Of a DNA stretch of 37,213 nucleotides, positions 22,336-32,082 are shown one piece after another. Within the stretch, counting starts at the first letter, position 1. The number at the start of each line of letters is the position of its first letter. The notes beneath the pieces were generated by a model. That model was not told the DNA's origin and ran no database searches. It worked only from the letters and a program-made list of their open reading frames with translations. Both the position numbers and the translations under genes were made by a program. This DNA is from Funneliformis mosseae (taxonomy: Eukaryota > Glomeromycota > Glomeromycetes > Glomerales > Glomeraceae), in assembly GCA_910592005.1 (NCBI GenBank), contig CAJVPP010000292.1, positions 1-37,213 of the forward strand, read 5' to 3'.

Positions 22336-24240
22336 AAACAGATACTGTTTCGGCTAATAACGTTATTTCACGCATGAGCTTACCTACTCAAGAGGAAAGG
22401 TTCTTACAATTTCAACCTCAGGACTTTCCAAATCTTTTGATGCCCGTTAATCGTAGAAGACGTTCTCAATCTGTGAACTAACATCCAGATGATACTGAAA
22501 ATGAAAAAGAATCAGAATCGGTTCAGCTAGTAGCAATAATATAGAACGTTCACTTATACTTCGTAAAGATTCGGATCTTGCAGTAACTATAAATAGAATG
22601 ACAACAGCTTCTCGAGCTGGTTTAGATTTGGCAAGTCTTATTACAGGATTTGCCTTGGAAACCGCAAAATTATCTATGAGGGCTGGTTTGGGTATTGCGA
22701 AAACTGTTACCGGTGTAATATCGGATAGATTGGTTCAAACTATATCAAGGGATGGTAAATGCGGGTAAGTCATCTAAAAAAAATTTCTTAAAAAATTTTT
22801 AATAAATCTTGTTATCTATCACTCTCTTACATATTCTCTTCAATTTGATCCTTTATAACAAAAGATTTACATATTTTTTTAATCCTAGACTTATTGATAC
22901 ATCAACGACTCTATTACATCAACCGGACAAGTTGCATTAGTTAGTTTGGAATTTGCGACTGATATGGCACAATTCGTTTTTGGCACTACAAATGAATCGA
23001 TGACCATAATTGACACCTTGTTCGGTACCACGGATGCGGCAAGGCTTTAGCTGAGACTGAAGATATGAAAGAAAACATTTATGATGAATTAGAATATTTT
23101 TTACTTGAAGATGAAGGGGATGAAGAATTGGTGATTATATCAAATAAATCAAATATATAGTTATAGGTGAATTGACACCAAAAGAAAAAATACCTGGTTT
23201 TAGATTTAATATGTCGGATGAAAAATCTAAACGTTTAAGTGACATTTATTTAGATGCTACTGGAGATTAAGTAATCCTTATTTGGAATAATATGAATTTC
23301 AAACCGAAGATGAAAAGTTATTTTCCTTACTTCATAATTTAAAAGATATTCAAAATTTGGTATTTGCGCTTATGATTTTAAAATCGTTATTATTGATAAA
23401 ATACCTTTCCCAAGGTTCCCAATTAAATCACAGAGGTGGAAGGAACGTGGTAGATTACATAGATCTTCGTTCGCGTCTAATACCGATTTACCATTTGATA
23501 GTATAATTGATTCACACCAAAAAATCCAAGTAATTATCAACCATCTTCTTTATAATAAGAGATCATACGACCGAAAGTATTATAGTCTAAGGGGTACGAT
23601 GAGTATATGGTACCGATTTAGTCTGTCGATTATCGTTAGGACATGTAAGAGATTTGTAAGATTTTTGGGATCTAATAAACAAAAAGGTGGGGAAGAAGGA
23701 CAGGAAACGGCAAGTTAAATTATAAGTAAAGTACTAGATTACTCAAAGTGGAACGTTTTTTGCAAATACCGAAGAAGGTAGAAAAGATAAAGAAGAGTTT
23801 GAGAATTTCTTTGGAGAGCACGACAAGATGTTTATAAACATATGCAAAATGAAAAATTATATCCGCCCGGTACAGTTTATTGGATTATCGAAAATGAAAA
23901 AAAACCTTATTGTGATGCTCGTGATGACGATGAAGCAGAAGGGAGCAATAAAGAAGAAGAAAAGGCTTCTGACGTTAAAGGAAACGGAAACGAAAAAGAA
24001 TGTAATGTTAACAACGATGATGATATATTTGAGAAAAAGGGTAACATTACGAGGAGTTCTGATAAACAGTATATAATGTTGGAAATTGATGATGAATCAA
24101 AAATTTTTGAAAAAATTTGGTTTTCTTCTCATATGTATGGTAAGTAAAAGGAGGTTATATATTATGAGATGAACTTTATTTTTAGACGCCTTTTCTAACT
24201 GAATTTTTTTTCATATTTGCAAACGTGTAGATTATTAAGT
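22326..24240 (+). pseudogene. lipase pseudogene (unit 2), catalytic Ser and His codons deleted
   Basis: Follows the lipase at 17251-19950. 22369-22777 is identical to 17292-17700, including the premature TAA and the frameshift. After that it decays: a 13-bp deletion early in the next exon (starts 22889), a 231-bp deletion at 23056, a deletion of about 508 bp at about 23608 that removes the GHSLG nucleophile segment and an intron, a 10-bp deletion near 23656, and a 24-bp deletion at about 24130 that removes the MMFDHLPH segment with the probable catalytic His. The last exon has gone. Two short open frames over 23828-24147 are pieces of the acidic C-terminal region. It cannot encode an active lipase. 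Confidence 0.93.
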
Positions 24241-24954
24241 CGAAATTTTAGTACAATCACGTGTCAAAATACGAGTATGTTTATTGAATAGTGTACTTAT
24301 TTGAGTAATAGTTGTGATGAAACTATGACCCTATCATTTAGTTACGTAAATAGTAGAGAATTGGTTGACTAAGCTAAATTGGCAATGATGTTTCCGATGT
24401 TTATGGTATGTGAAGTGGAAAACTCCTAGTTGTGATGGGCCCTCAATATTGAAACTTGTTTAATTATTAAATCTTCTTGGTGACCAATCAAAATTTTCAA
24501 ATTCTCAAATTAAAAAAAAAAATTTTGATTACTATTTAATTCGGAATCGAAACAATAATGGAATAAAGTATAAGGCTTGTCCTAAACGAATAATAAATAT
24601 AAAATAAATGGTATTTATATCCAATTAAATATATCAATAAAGAATATGCAGAAAGTTATTTACTTTAATACTTTTTTCATAACTTGTTAAGTCCGGACTA
24701 ATTATGTAATATTTTTTTGTGACTGATCATGTGATGTCCGACTAATTTCCCGAAAAGGCTAGTAAAACAGTACCTGGTTTCAAAATAAATTGATTTGTTT
24801 GATGAGGATCAGGTTCTAGGTTCTGATTTGAGAGTCGGGGAACACGTACAACAAAATGTTCCCATCACTTGTGATACATAGCATATAAATATAAACAAGT
24901 GTTTAAATGTGATTTTCAACCGACAAATTTTGTTTCTTTGTTGTATCAACTACG
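24241..24954 (+). promoter_or_regulatory. upstream region of intact TAM41
   Basis: Homologous to 20385-21314, with the 247-bp TCCGGA deletion. It keeps the ACAATCACGTGTCA (E-box-like) segment at about 24253 and the block directly before the ATG (CATATAAATATAA, then TTTTGTTTCTTTG and ATCAACTACG). The conserved block before the ATG is the likeliest core promoter and leader, but this is inference. Confidence 0.45.
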
Positions 24955-26789
24955 ATGACTTTTCGAGTCTCAACATTTCGAGCAATAAATAAAACTAAAA
25001 GTCCAAGTTCGTTTCGTTCACTACATAAAACACTAAATTTAAGCGCGACACCAGCAACTGAATCAACTTCCTCTTCTAGCCCGACTACTAATTCACCACC
25101 ACCACCACCCCCCAGGTTAAGGGTTGCAAGTACCTCAAAACAAATTAGGATAACAACAAATAATTCGTTGAGATTACATCCAAAATTTGGAAAGAATCAA
25201 AATTTACCAATTGATGATGAATTTAAGGAACGTTTAAAAAAATTATTGCATAATTTTCAAGCACCTATCCGATACGTCATTGCTTATGGTAGTGGCGTAT
25301 TTCCGCAACAAGGTTACGATAAAAAGGTGATAAAACATTAAATATTTATTAAAAAAATTATTATATTGCTTGTGAATTTATTTATTTATTTATTTTATTT
25401 TATTTTAAGAATAAACCCATGATTGATTTTATATTTGCAGTTGGACATCCACAACATTGGCATTCATTAAACATTAATCAAAATAGAAATCATTATAGTT
25501 TTATGGGCACTTTAGGTAGCGGTGCTATAACTATTTTACAAGAAAAATTTGGTGCGGGTATTTATTACAATCCATATGTCAAAGTCGAAGATACGGTATG
25601 TACAATTGAAACTTTTTCAAATAATATTATCAAATAATTAAATTAATACCCCTTTATATCCCTTAGTTGATTAAATATGGGGTCGTTTCAATTGATAAAA
25701 TGTGTAAAGACTTATTAAATTGGGAAACACTTTATTTAGCAGGTAGAATGCATAAACCAGTTAAAATATTAAGCGATGATGCAAGGGTCAGATTAGCACA
25801 ACAAGTAAATTTAGCAAGTGCATTACGTACTGCCTTGCTTTTATTACCAAAAGATTTTACGGAAGAAGAACTTTATCTAACAATCTCTTCCATATCATTC
25901 AAAGGTATTTATTTACAAATGAAAGTTGTCATGGAATTTTTTTTTTTTTTAGTAAAGTAATAAATTGTGATGATGATTTATGTTTAGGTGATTTTCGTAA
26001 ATATTTCGGAGAAAATCCCAATAAGATAAGGAATGTTGTATCAAGACAAATGAATAATTTTAATTTATTATATGGAGGATTAATTCAAGGATTACCTATC
26101 GTTGATTTTGTCGCAAATGGGAAATTGCAGGTAAAAAGAGTATAATTTTTTAGCTGATAAATAGATTTAAGGATTTTTTATTAAATAACATTTGTAATAA
26201 ATAGCAAGATGATAGTCCAAAGGCAAGAGCACAAATGATACAGAAATTACCTAGAACATTAAAGTATAAAGTACAAGAGGAACATAGAATGGTATTGGCT
26301 GGGAAAGGAATCCATTGGCCGTCAGGTGAGATATTGAATCAATCGAAGGAAAGTTATTAAATTATAAGTACTTTAAGTTATTTATTTACTTATTTATTTA
26401 GATGATTTTGACGCTTGTAAGAGTATTGCTAATTCAGGAAATCATGTCGATTATATAAATACTGGTAAGTTAAACACTTTGCTCCGGATTTATTTAATTT
26501 AATTTTTTATTAACATTTTTTTTTTCTTTTTTATCTATTTTTTATTTTTATTTATTTTTATTTCTAAAAAAAAAAAAAAAACAAATAAAATAAAATAAAA
26601 TAATTTCATATTGGTTTATTATTGTAAACGTTTTTAATTTTTTATAATGAATTTTATTAAGGATTGAGAGACATTATATTTAAACCGGTATTATCACAAA
26701 GTTTAAAAGGAATATTAACAGCTGGATTAAGTAAGAGCACAACATATGCTTGTAGTAAAATAGGAAAATGGATCAGGAGGCCAACATAA
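24955..26789 (+). CDS. TAM41: mitochondrial phosphatidate cytidylyltransferase (TAM41/MMP37 family)
   Basis: Seven exons: 24955-25326, 25410-25595, 25667-25904, 25988-26130, 26205-26325, 26402-26464 and 26662-26789 (TAA included). All join in phase to give 416 aa, the usual family size. TAM41 makes CDP-diacylglycerol from phosphatidate and CTP on the matrix side of the inner mitochondrial membrane, the first step to cardiolipin. Residues 1-35 are Arg/Ser/Lys-rich with almost no acidic residues, like a targeting presequence. A Ser/Pro-rich linker with a proline run follows. The family hallmark RYVIAYGSGVF (YGSGVF at 111-116) and MIDFIFAV (D130) are present, then HPQHWHSLN, the RMHKPVKIL region, and a basic C-terminus ending KIGKWIRRPT. 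Introns 1 and 6 appear to end in AAG. This is the only complete TAM41 in the window. A broken copy lies 3.6 kb upstream. Confidence 0.93.
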
Positions 26790-27247
26790 TTATTAAGTTT
26801 AACGTTAAGGGTAAATAAATCTTTTTTTTTTATTGGTAAATAAAGTGTTGGATTATTTTTTTTATTTTAAAATATTAGTAAAATAGAGGCATACAGTATA
26901 TATATACATATATAGAGTTAAATTTCATTGAGTTTATTTAGAGACAACTCATAAGAAATAATTTCTTTTTTTTTTTTTTTTGTTTTTTTTATAAAGCATT
27001 ATAATAGATGAGTTTTGAATAAAATTGTAGTTTAAACAGACATATTATTAAACCTTAAAGATCCTTAATTTCATATTATTAATACATTAATATAATTACA
27101 TTCCTCATAAAAATTTTGTACATACTTTACATATCATATGTTGATCATTATATCAATTCAAACATGCGAATCTTTTGCCATTAACAAGATTTTGCCAAAT
27201 TACCCCGTAAATGTATTTTTTTTTTTTTTTTATAGCGCAATTTATAA
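26790..27247. other. tail-to-tail intergenic region
   Basis: Lies between the 3' ends of TAM41 (plus) and the coiled-coil gene (minus). T-rich, with T tracts near 26820, 26966 and 27217. It probably holds both poly(A) signals. No gene seen. Confidence 0.6.
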
Positions 27248-28021
27248 TTAGATGCACATTGTTTCCAAATCGTCGATTTCTAATTTAATATCATGTATAT
27301 CTAATTTTAAATATTCTTCTTCTTCTAAATAATCATAAGCATCTTTTAATAATTCTTCAATTTGATTTTGAGATGATTGGATAGCGGAATTCATTTCGTT
27401 TTCTTTTTGATCTAATAAATTTAATAATTCATTGATTGACAAATTTTCCAAAATTAAATTTTTATTATTCGAAGATACATTGACGTTGAAGGAAGAAGAA
27501 TTTTTGTAATCTTGAATCGAAAGAGAATTGTTGGAAGGAGAACAAGAAGTTGTTTTATAATTACTCTTCTTGATAGAAGAATTCTTCTTTTGCAATTTAT
27601 TTTTTTCAATTTTCTTCTTGGTATCTTTGGTTATTTGTTGTCTATCCCTGGTTTGTAAGAAGACCAATCTCGACCTAATGTTATTTAATTCGACCAAATT
27701 ATTTAATTCGAATTCGCTCGCGTCTTCTTTAATCTTTCTAGCCAATTCCAATTTACATAATAATTCCCTTTCGATGAAAGCTTTCTTGAATAATAATTTT
27801 AGTTCCAAGTGCTCAATTTGTTTATACAATAATGAAAGTTTACGGTGATGTTTTTTTGTTTGCTTTGTTGGTGGTGGCTCCTTTGGAAGTTTTGTCGTTG
27901 GTGAAGTTGGGGAGGATGAAAGTGAGGAGATAAGTGGAGAAAGTACTGAAGGGGTTAAGGAGGCCGTTATTGTTGTTAAGATCGTTAATGATTGATTTAA
28001 TATGCTCTTTTGTTTTGTCAT
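27248..28021 (-). CDS. unrecognised coiled-coil protein, 257 aa, single exon
   Basis: Uninterrupted 257-codon frame on the minus strand with ATG at 28021-28019. I do not recognise the family. Residues ~5-55 are Ser/Thr/Pro/Leu-rich, with a proline-threonine-lysine patch. Residues ~62-145 form a strongly charged coiled coil (LSLLYKQIEHLELKLL, then RELLCKLELARKIKED) ending in a Lys-rich run (KKIEKNKLQKK). Residues ~146-195 are Ser/Asn-rich and probably disordered. Residues ~196-257 form a second acidic helical segment with ELLNLLDQKENE and DYLEEEEYLKLDIHDIKLE. There is no signal peptide or membrane segment. A scaffold or cytoskeletal adaptor role is only a guess from its shape. It points towards TAM41 and away from the chromodomain gene. 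A purine-rich GA tract (28335-28372) lies about 320 bp upstream. Confidence 0.8.
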   Translation of the reverse strand: MTKQKSILNQSLTILTTITASLTPSVLSPLISSLSSSPTSPTTKLPKEPPPTKQTKKHHRKLSLLYKQIEHLELKLLFKKAFIERELLCKLELARKIKEDASEFELNNLVELNNIRSRLVFLQTRDRQQITKDTKKKIEKNKLQKKNSSIKKSNYKTTSCSPSNNSLSIQDYKNSSSFNVNVSSNNKNLILENLSINELLNLLDQKENEMNSAIQSSQNQIEELLKDAYDYLEEEEYLKLDIHDIKLEIDDLETMCI

Positions 28022-28535
28022 GATCTTAAAGATATATAAAAAGGAGATTAAAGAATGGAAAGAATTAGGGATAATAAAGGTGATTACTTTTGGATTTAAA
28101 AAAGAATATTAAGAAATTAATGTAATACGTTTTGATATAATACTATTTTACTTTTAATTCGTTTCGATACGATATATACAAAAAATTAAAGTCGTTTTAT
28201 TAAATCGAAGATGATTTTTAAGGAAAGGAGTGAGAAAAATCGTTTCTTAAAAAGAAAAAAAAGGGACGTAAAAATAAAATCGTTTACAAGAACAACATTC
28301 GTTCAGATTAAAAATAGAGATCGATTCATCAATAAAAAAAGAGAGAGAGGGAGGTGGAGAGGGAAGGGAATTTCGTCAAAAATATAAGAATCGAATTCGA
28401 AATACGATATGTTTAATTTTTATTTTTTTTGAAAAATAAAAGGTTTTTTTTTTTTTTTTTTTATTTGAGTTTCGTTCCTTTAAGTCAAAAACTGATGTAA
28501 GAGTGATGTAAAATCAAATCATATATATAATTTTG

Positions 28536-28590
28536 AAAAAAAATTTTTTTTTTTTTTTTTGATTATCAAAAAAAAAATTTTTTTTTTTTA
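28536..28590. repeat. alternating poly(A)/poly(T) tracts, fold-back
   Basis: A-run followed by a long T-run, then GATTATC, a second A-run and a second T-run. Each A/T block is self-complementary. It could be nucleosome-excluding promoter DNA or a homopolymer-prone sequencing region. Confidence 0.6.
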
Positions 28591-29031
28591 AAAATTATCC
28601 GTTCTAATTAATTTTTTCCTCTCATGTATTGATATGCTATTGTATGTATGTTGTATATTAATTCTATATGCTGTTGTGGTATACTTCATGTATAAAATGC
28701 TGGTGTAATAATTAATGCTCGATGCTAGTGTGGAAAAAAACCTTTTATGTCAAAGAGATGAAAAAAAAAACAGAAAGAAGATTTATTCGGAAAACCTTAA
28801 AAAAAAAATTTTTATTTCGGAACGTTTTTTATGAGTCACAAATTGTAATGAATTTATCATCGGCTGCGAATTGGAAACATGAACTCCCTAACTTTAAAAA
28901 ATTCAATTATGGTAATAAATTTTAATTAACAAACAAATAAATTAAATTACAGTTTCTTAATTAGTTATAGTAGATATGTACCGTGAAATTCAAAAAAAAC
29001 AATAAAATAAAAATTTTTTGAATTCGGTCAT

Positions 29032-29066
29032 GTATATATATATATATAAATATATATATATATATT
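29032..29066. repeat. (AT)n microsatellite
   Basis: TATATATATATATATA, one interruption (AAA), then another TA run. Simple dinucleotide repeat. Confidence 0.85.
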
Positions 29067-29827
29067 GTATAATCTTTTAATTCGTGAGGAGGTTTTTTTA
29101 TTTTTATTCATTTGCGGGGCTTGGTAATGATAATTTCATTTTTGTCAGGGAAATTAATCAAATGGTCTTGTTTTTTGAATATAGAAGAGATCATCTCGAA
29201 ATTTTTTTTTTTTGCAACATAGGACAGTGGCACCGGACAAACCCATCCACTAAGGCGTCTGTCATTTACCAGAAGTATCATCATCAACTATCCAAATAAA
29301 GTAAGATGGATAATCTTATGCGGTGATTACTAATTTAATTTACCTTAACGGGTTTGATACACACAATCGATCAAATTTCGCAAAACTCGGTATTTTTAAC
29401 TCGTAATTATGCGAGCAATCGGCGCTTTTTTTTTATATTATTATTGTTGTATGAAAAGTACACCTCACAATAGTCGTAATTTCGAATGAATTTAGGGGCA
29501 AAAATGGCGCCAAAAAAAAGAAAAATTTTAACGTCATTCAAATACGATCATCATTGTGTATTGTGGTATACGCAAGCAAGTCGTTTCGCGTGTGCAAATT
29601 TAGAAATTCCAAGGAGAGGTGACAACAATTCATGAAATCTCATTACATTGTCATTCCATGTCCGATGTCGAAAAAATAAAGGAAAGTAGGTTCATAACAT
29701 GTGTAAATCACGTGTGAGGAACAAGGGTCTCATGCGTCTGCTTATGAAGGAAATAATTGATTGATCTTAATCTTATCAACGTTATACAAGGAAAGAAAAA
29801 AAAAAAGAATAAGAAACTTATCACATT

Positions 29828-29842
29828 TAATTAATTAATTAA

Positions 29843-29873
<31 letters not shown>

Positions 29874-29930
29874 TTTATTTATTATTATTATTAATTGTTA
29901 ATTATTAATTATTAATTATTATTTTTTAAT
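29828..29930. repeat. ATT/ATTT/TTAA microsatellite cluster
   Basis: Successive runs of TTAA, ATT, ATTT and TTAATTA units with no other sequence between them. Confidence 0.85.
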
Positions 29931-30988
29931 ATCATCATTTTTTTTTATTCAATCTAATCCAAAGATCGAAGATGATCACGGGATAAATTAATTTATCCAA
30001 ATGTGAAATTAATATACCCAAAATTAGATCTAATATTCCCTTTTATGTACAGCTTAATGTGAAGATCTTTACCGACAAATAACTTTTAACATCAATTGTT
30101 TTTTAAGAGAAATATTATTTGAACTTTTTTTTCTTTACTGTTATGATATATGAAGAGATTTATACAAATACGAGTATCGTATTTGATATCATTTAATCAA
30201 TAAAACCTTCAATATAAATTCAACAATTTATGAACTTTTTGCTCAGTAAATTTTTTTCTTGTTTTTATGATACATGTGATAAAAACCTTGAAAGATGTAT
30301 ATAAATTAAGCCATAATGTTGAAAAAATAATACACGGTCTATTTCATTTTCCCTGATAATGTTCTAATTCAAGATTGGTATGGTTCAATTCATGCTTAAT
30401 TGGTTGATTTTGATTGATTATCTTTTAAAAAAAGTCCGAGTTCAACATAGCTAAAATATAATGTAAAGATGAAGGAGTTCTCAGGTAGTTAAAATATTTC
30501 ACGTGTGAAAAATTTTTGTATAAAGGTGAAATCTCCGTTCCAAGTTGAATTTAATGAACAACACATGATGTTGACTCTCAAAAAAATGCTGAAATGTTGA
30601 GAATAGTCAATCGAGTTTATTTAGATATAAAACAATTCCTTCTTGAACACGGAAACAATTAATGATTTCAGTAAATTTTTATTTATTATTATTTTTTTTT
30701 TTTTTGTATCAAAATGGATCTTTCATGTCAGATTACAAGCAATTTAACTCTCAAATTTTAAGGGACTTTGATTTTAAAAGTTCTCATACGGCTGCAAATG
30801 AACTTTTCTATTTCTTTTGATCGAATAAGAAGACAGATTCTACATTTTTGAAATTTTACAGAAACTTAGCACTCTTTTTTCAAAGACCGAATTGTGCCAT
30901 CAAAAAAAGCATAAGTTTATCGCATCGCAAAACTTCAATCAATATTTCAATTCTTAATCCCTTTTATTAAAAAAAAAAAGAGAGATTA

Positions 30989-31011
30989 ATATATATATAT
31001 ATATATATATT
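30989..31011. repeat. (AT)n microsatellite
   Basis: Uninterrupted AT dinucleotide run following AGAGATTA. Confidence 0.85.
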
Positions 31012-32082
31012 TTTAAGTGAAGTATAAAATGTTTCCCCGGATTGGTTCCTCCAAAACCTTCAAGGTCTTTATAAGATCGATCCCTCTCTCTCGTTGAGAA
31101 ATATTTTTCACAAGGTTAGAATATGCACGATTCATTCTTATTCGCATGTATATATGATATGTGTCCCGATCTCCAAAATCTTTCTGCGCCACGACCAACA
31201 ATACGAACGTTATGGATCTATTGTTTATCTCACATGACAAACTTGTAGGCTTAACCATAAAGAGGCAATAAAAATAACCCTATTTATCACATGAACCATG
31301 TTTCACCCCATGGAACCTCGTCGAACTTCAAAGAAATTTTAAACCATGATTAAAGGAAACAAAGCCTCAGTACCCGTCGTCACATTTTATAAGTCCCCGA
31401 TGCTGTCGATAATTTCTTAATATTCATCGACTTTTATACGTTCGGGAAGTTTCCCTAAAGGTTTTCCCTACGTGCAAATTTTTTATCTTATCCAAAATAT
31501 CATAGATTTTCTAGATAAAACACTATACCATAATAATCGTTTCCATATGAGGCTGAAACTTGGCTAAAATGGATATGCGTATAATGATGTAATAAAATGC
31601 GATTACGCCAAACTCGTTTTTTTTTGAACATTTTTTTTTTTGTTTTGAATGCCTGGAGGTGATGATTAAGGGTCTTAATTTCATTGGAAGGCTTGCAAAT
31701 GTTTATCTCACGTATCTATGATCAGAAAGGGAAGATCGGAATCATATCAACAAAGAAATAATTGGGTAAAGATTCTTAACCAATCATAAATAACAAAAAT
31801 TGTGGATCAAGGAAAAAAAACTTTTAATTGGGTAGATTCATCGCATGTATTATCATCACATCGTGACACAATAGATGACATTTACTATGATCTGTCACCC
31901 GTTACACGATTCCTAAATGTCTATAAAAACATTTTTATTGTTTCCCCCTTTTTTTTTTGTTTCGAGTTTTCCTTTTTTTAGTTTTATCTTGGTAATTTTT
32001 TTTTAAAAAAAAAAATAGAAATAAAAAAAAAGTTCGCGCAAACACTTTTTTCATCAAAGCATTAAAAAAAAAATTGTTAAAT

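Larger units (their letters stand above)
22326..25997 (+). repeat. tandem segmental duplication, unit 2 (lipase relic + TAM41)
   Basis: Second copy of the unit, about 3.67 kb, shortened by several deletions relative to unit 1 (231, about 508, 24 and 247 bp, plus small ones). It starts in lipase exon 1 and runs to GATTTTCG in exon 4 of intact TAM41, beyond which the sequence is unique. Confidence 0.88.
28022..32082. other. 4-kb divergent intergenic region, microsatellites and A/T tracts
   Basis: Between the start of the minus-strand coiled-coil gene and the plus-strand chromodomain gene. I see no convincing gene; the short frames at 28722-28925, 29084-29299 and 31013-31258 (minus) look accidental. 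It is less AT-rich than the decayed regions and is probably shared upstream DNA. It contains a GA-rich tract (28335-28372), alternating A-tract/T-tract blocks (28536-28590), AT dinucleotide runs, an ATT/ATTT array, CACGTG at about 29709, and T-rich runs just before the ATG at 32083. Confidence 0.55.

Noticed and set aside
24955..26789. Lipase-TAM41 neighbourhood as a lipid gene cluster
   Set aside because: Both enzymes act on glycerolipids, but two neighbouring genes and a chance duplication are not evidence of a functional cluster.
27570..27848. Plus-strand 92-codon frame
   Set aside because: Antisense shadow of the coiled-coil gene, Phe/Leu/Ser-rich as expected of the complement of Lys/Glu/Asn codons.
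29084..29299. 71-codon plus-strand frame
   Set aside because: Crosses a T-run read as Phe and has no domain pattern; probably accidental.
31013..31258. 81-codon minus-strand frame upstream of the chromodomain gene
   Set aside because: No splice partners or motif; lies in promoter-like DNA beside an AT microsatellite.
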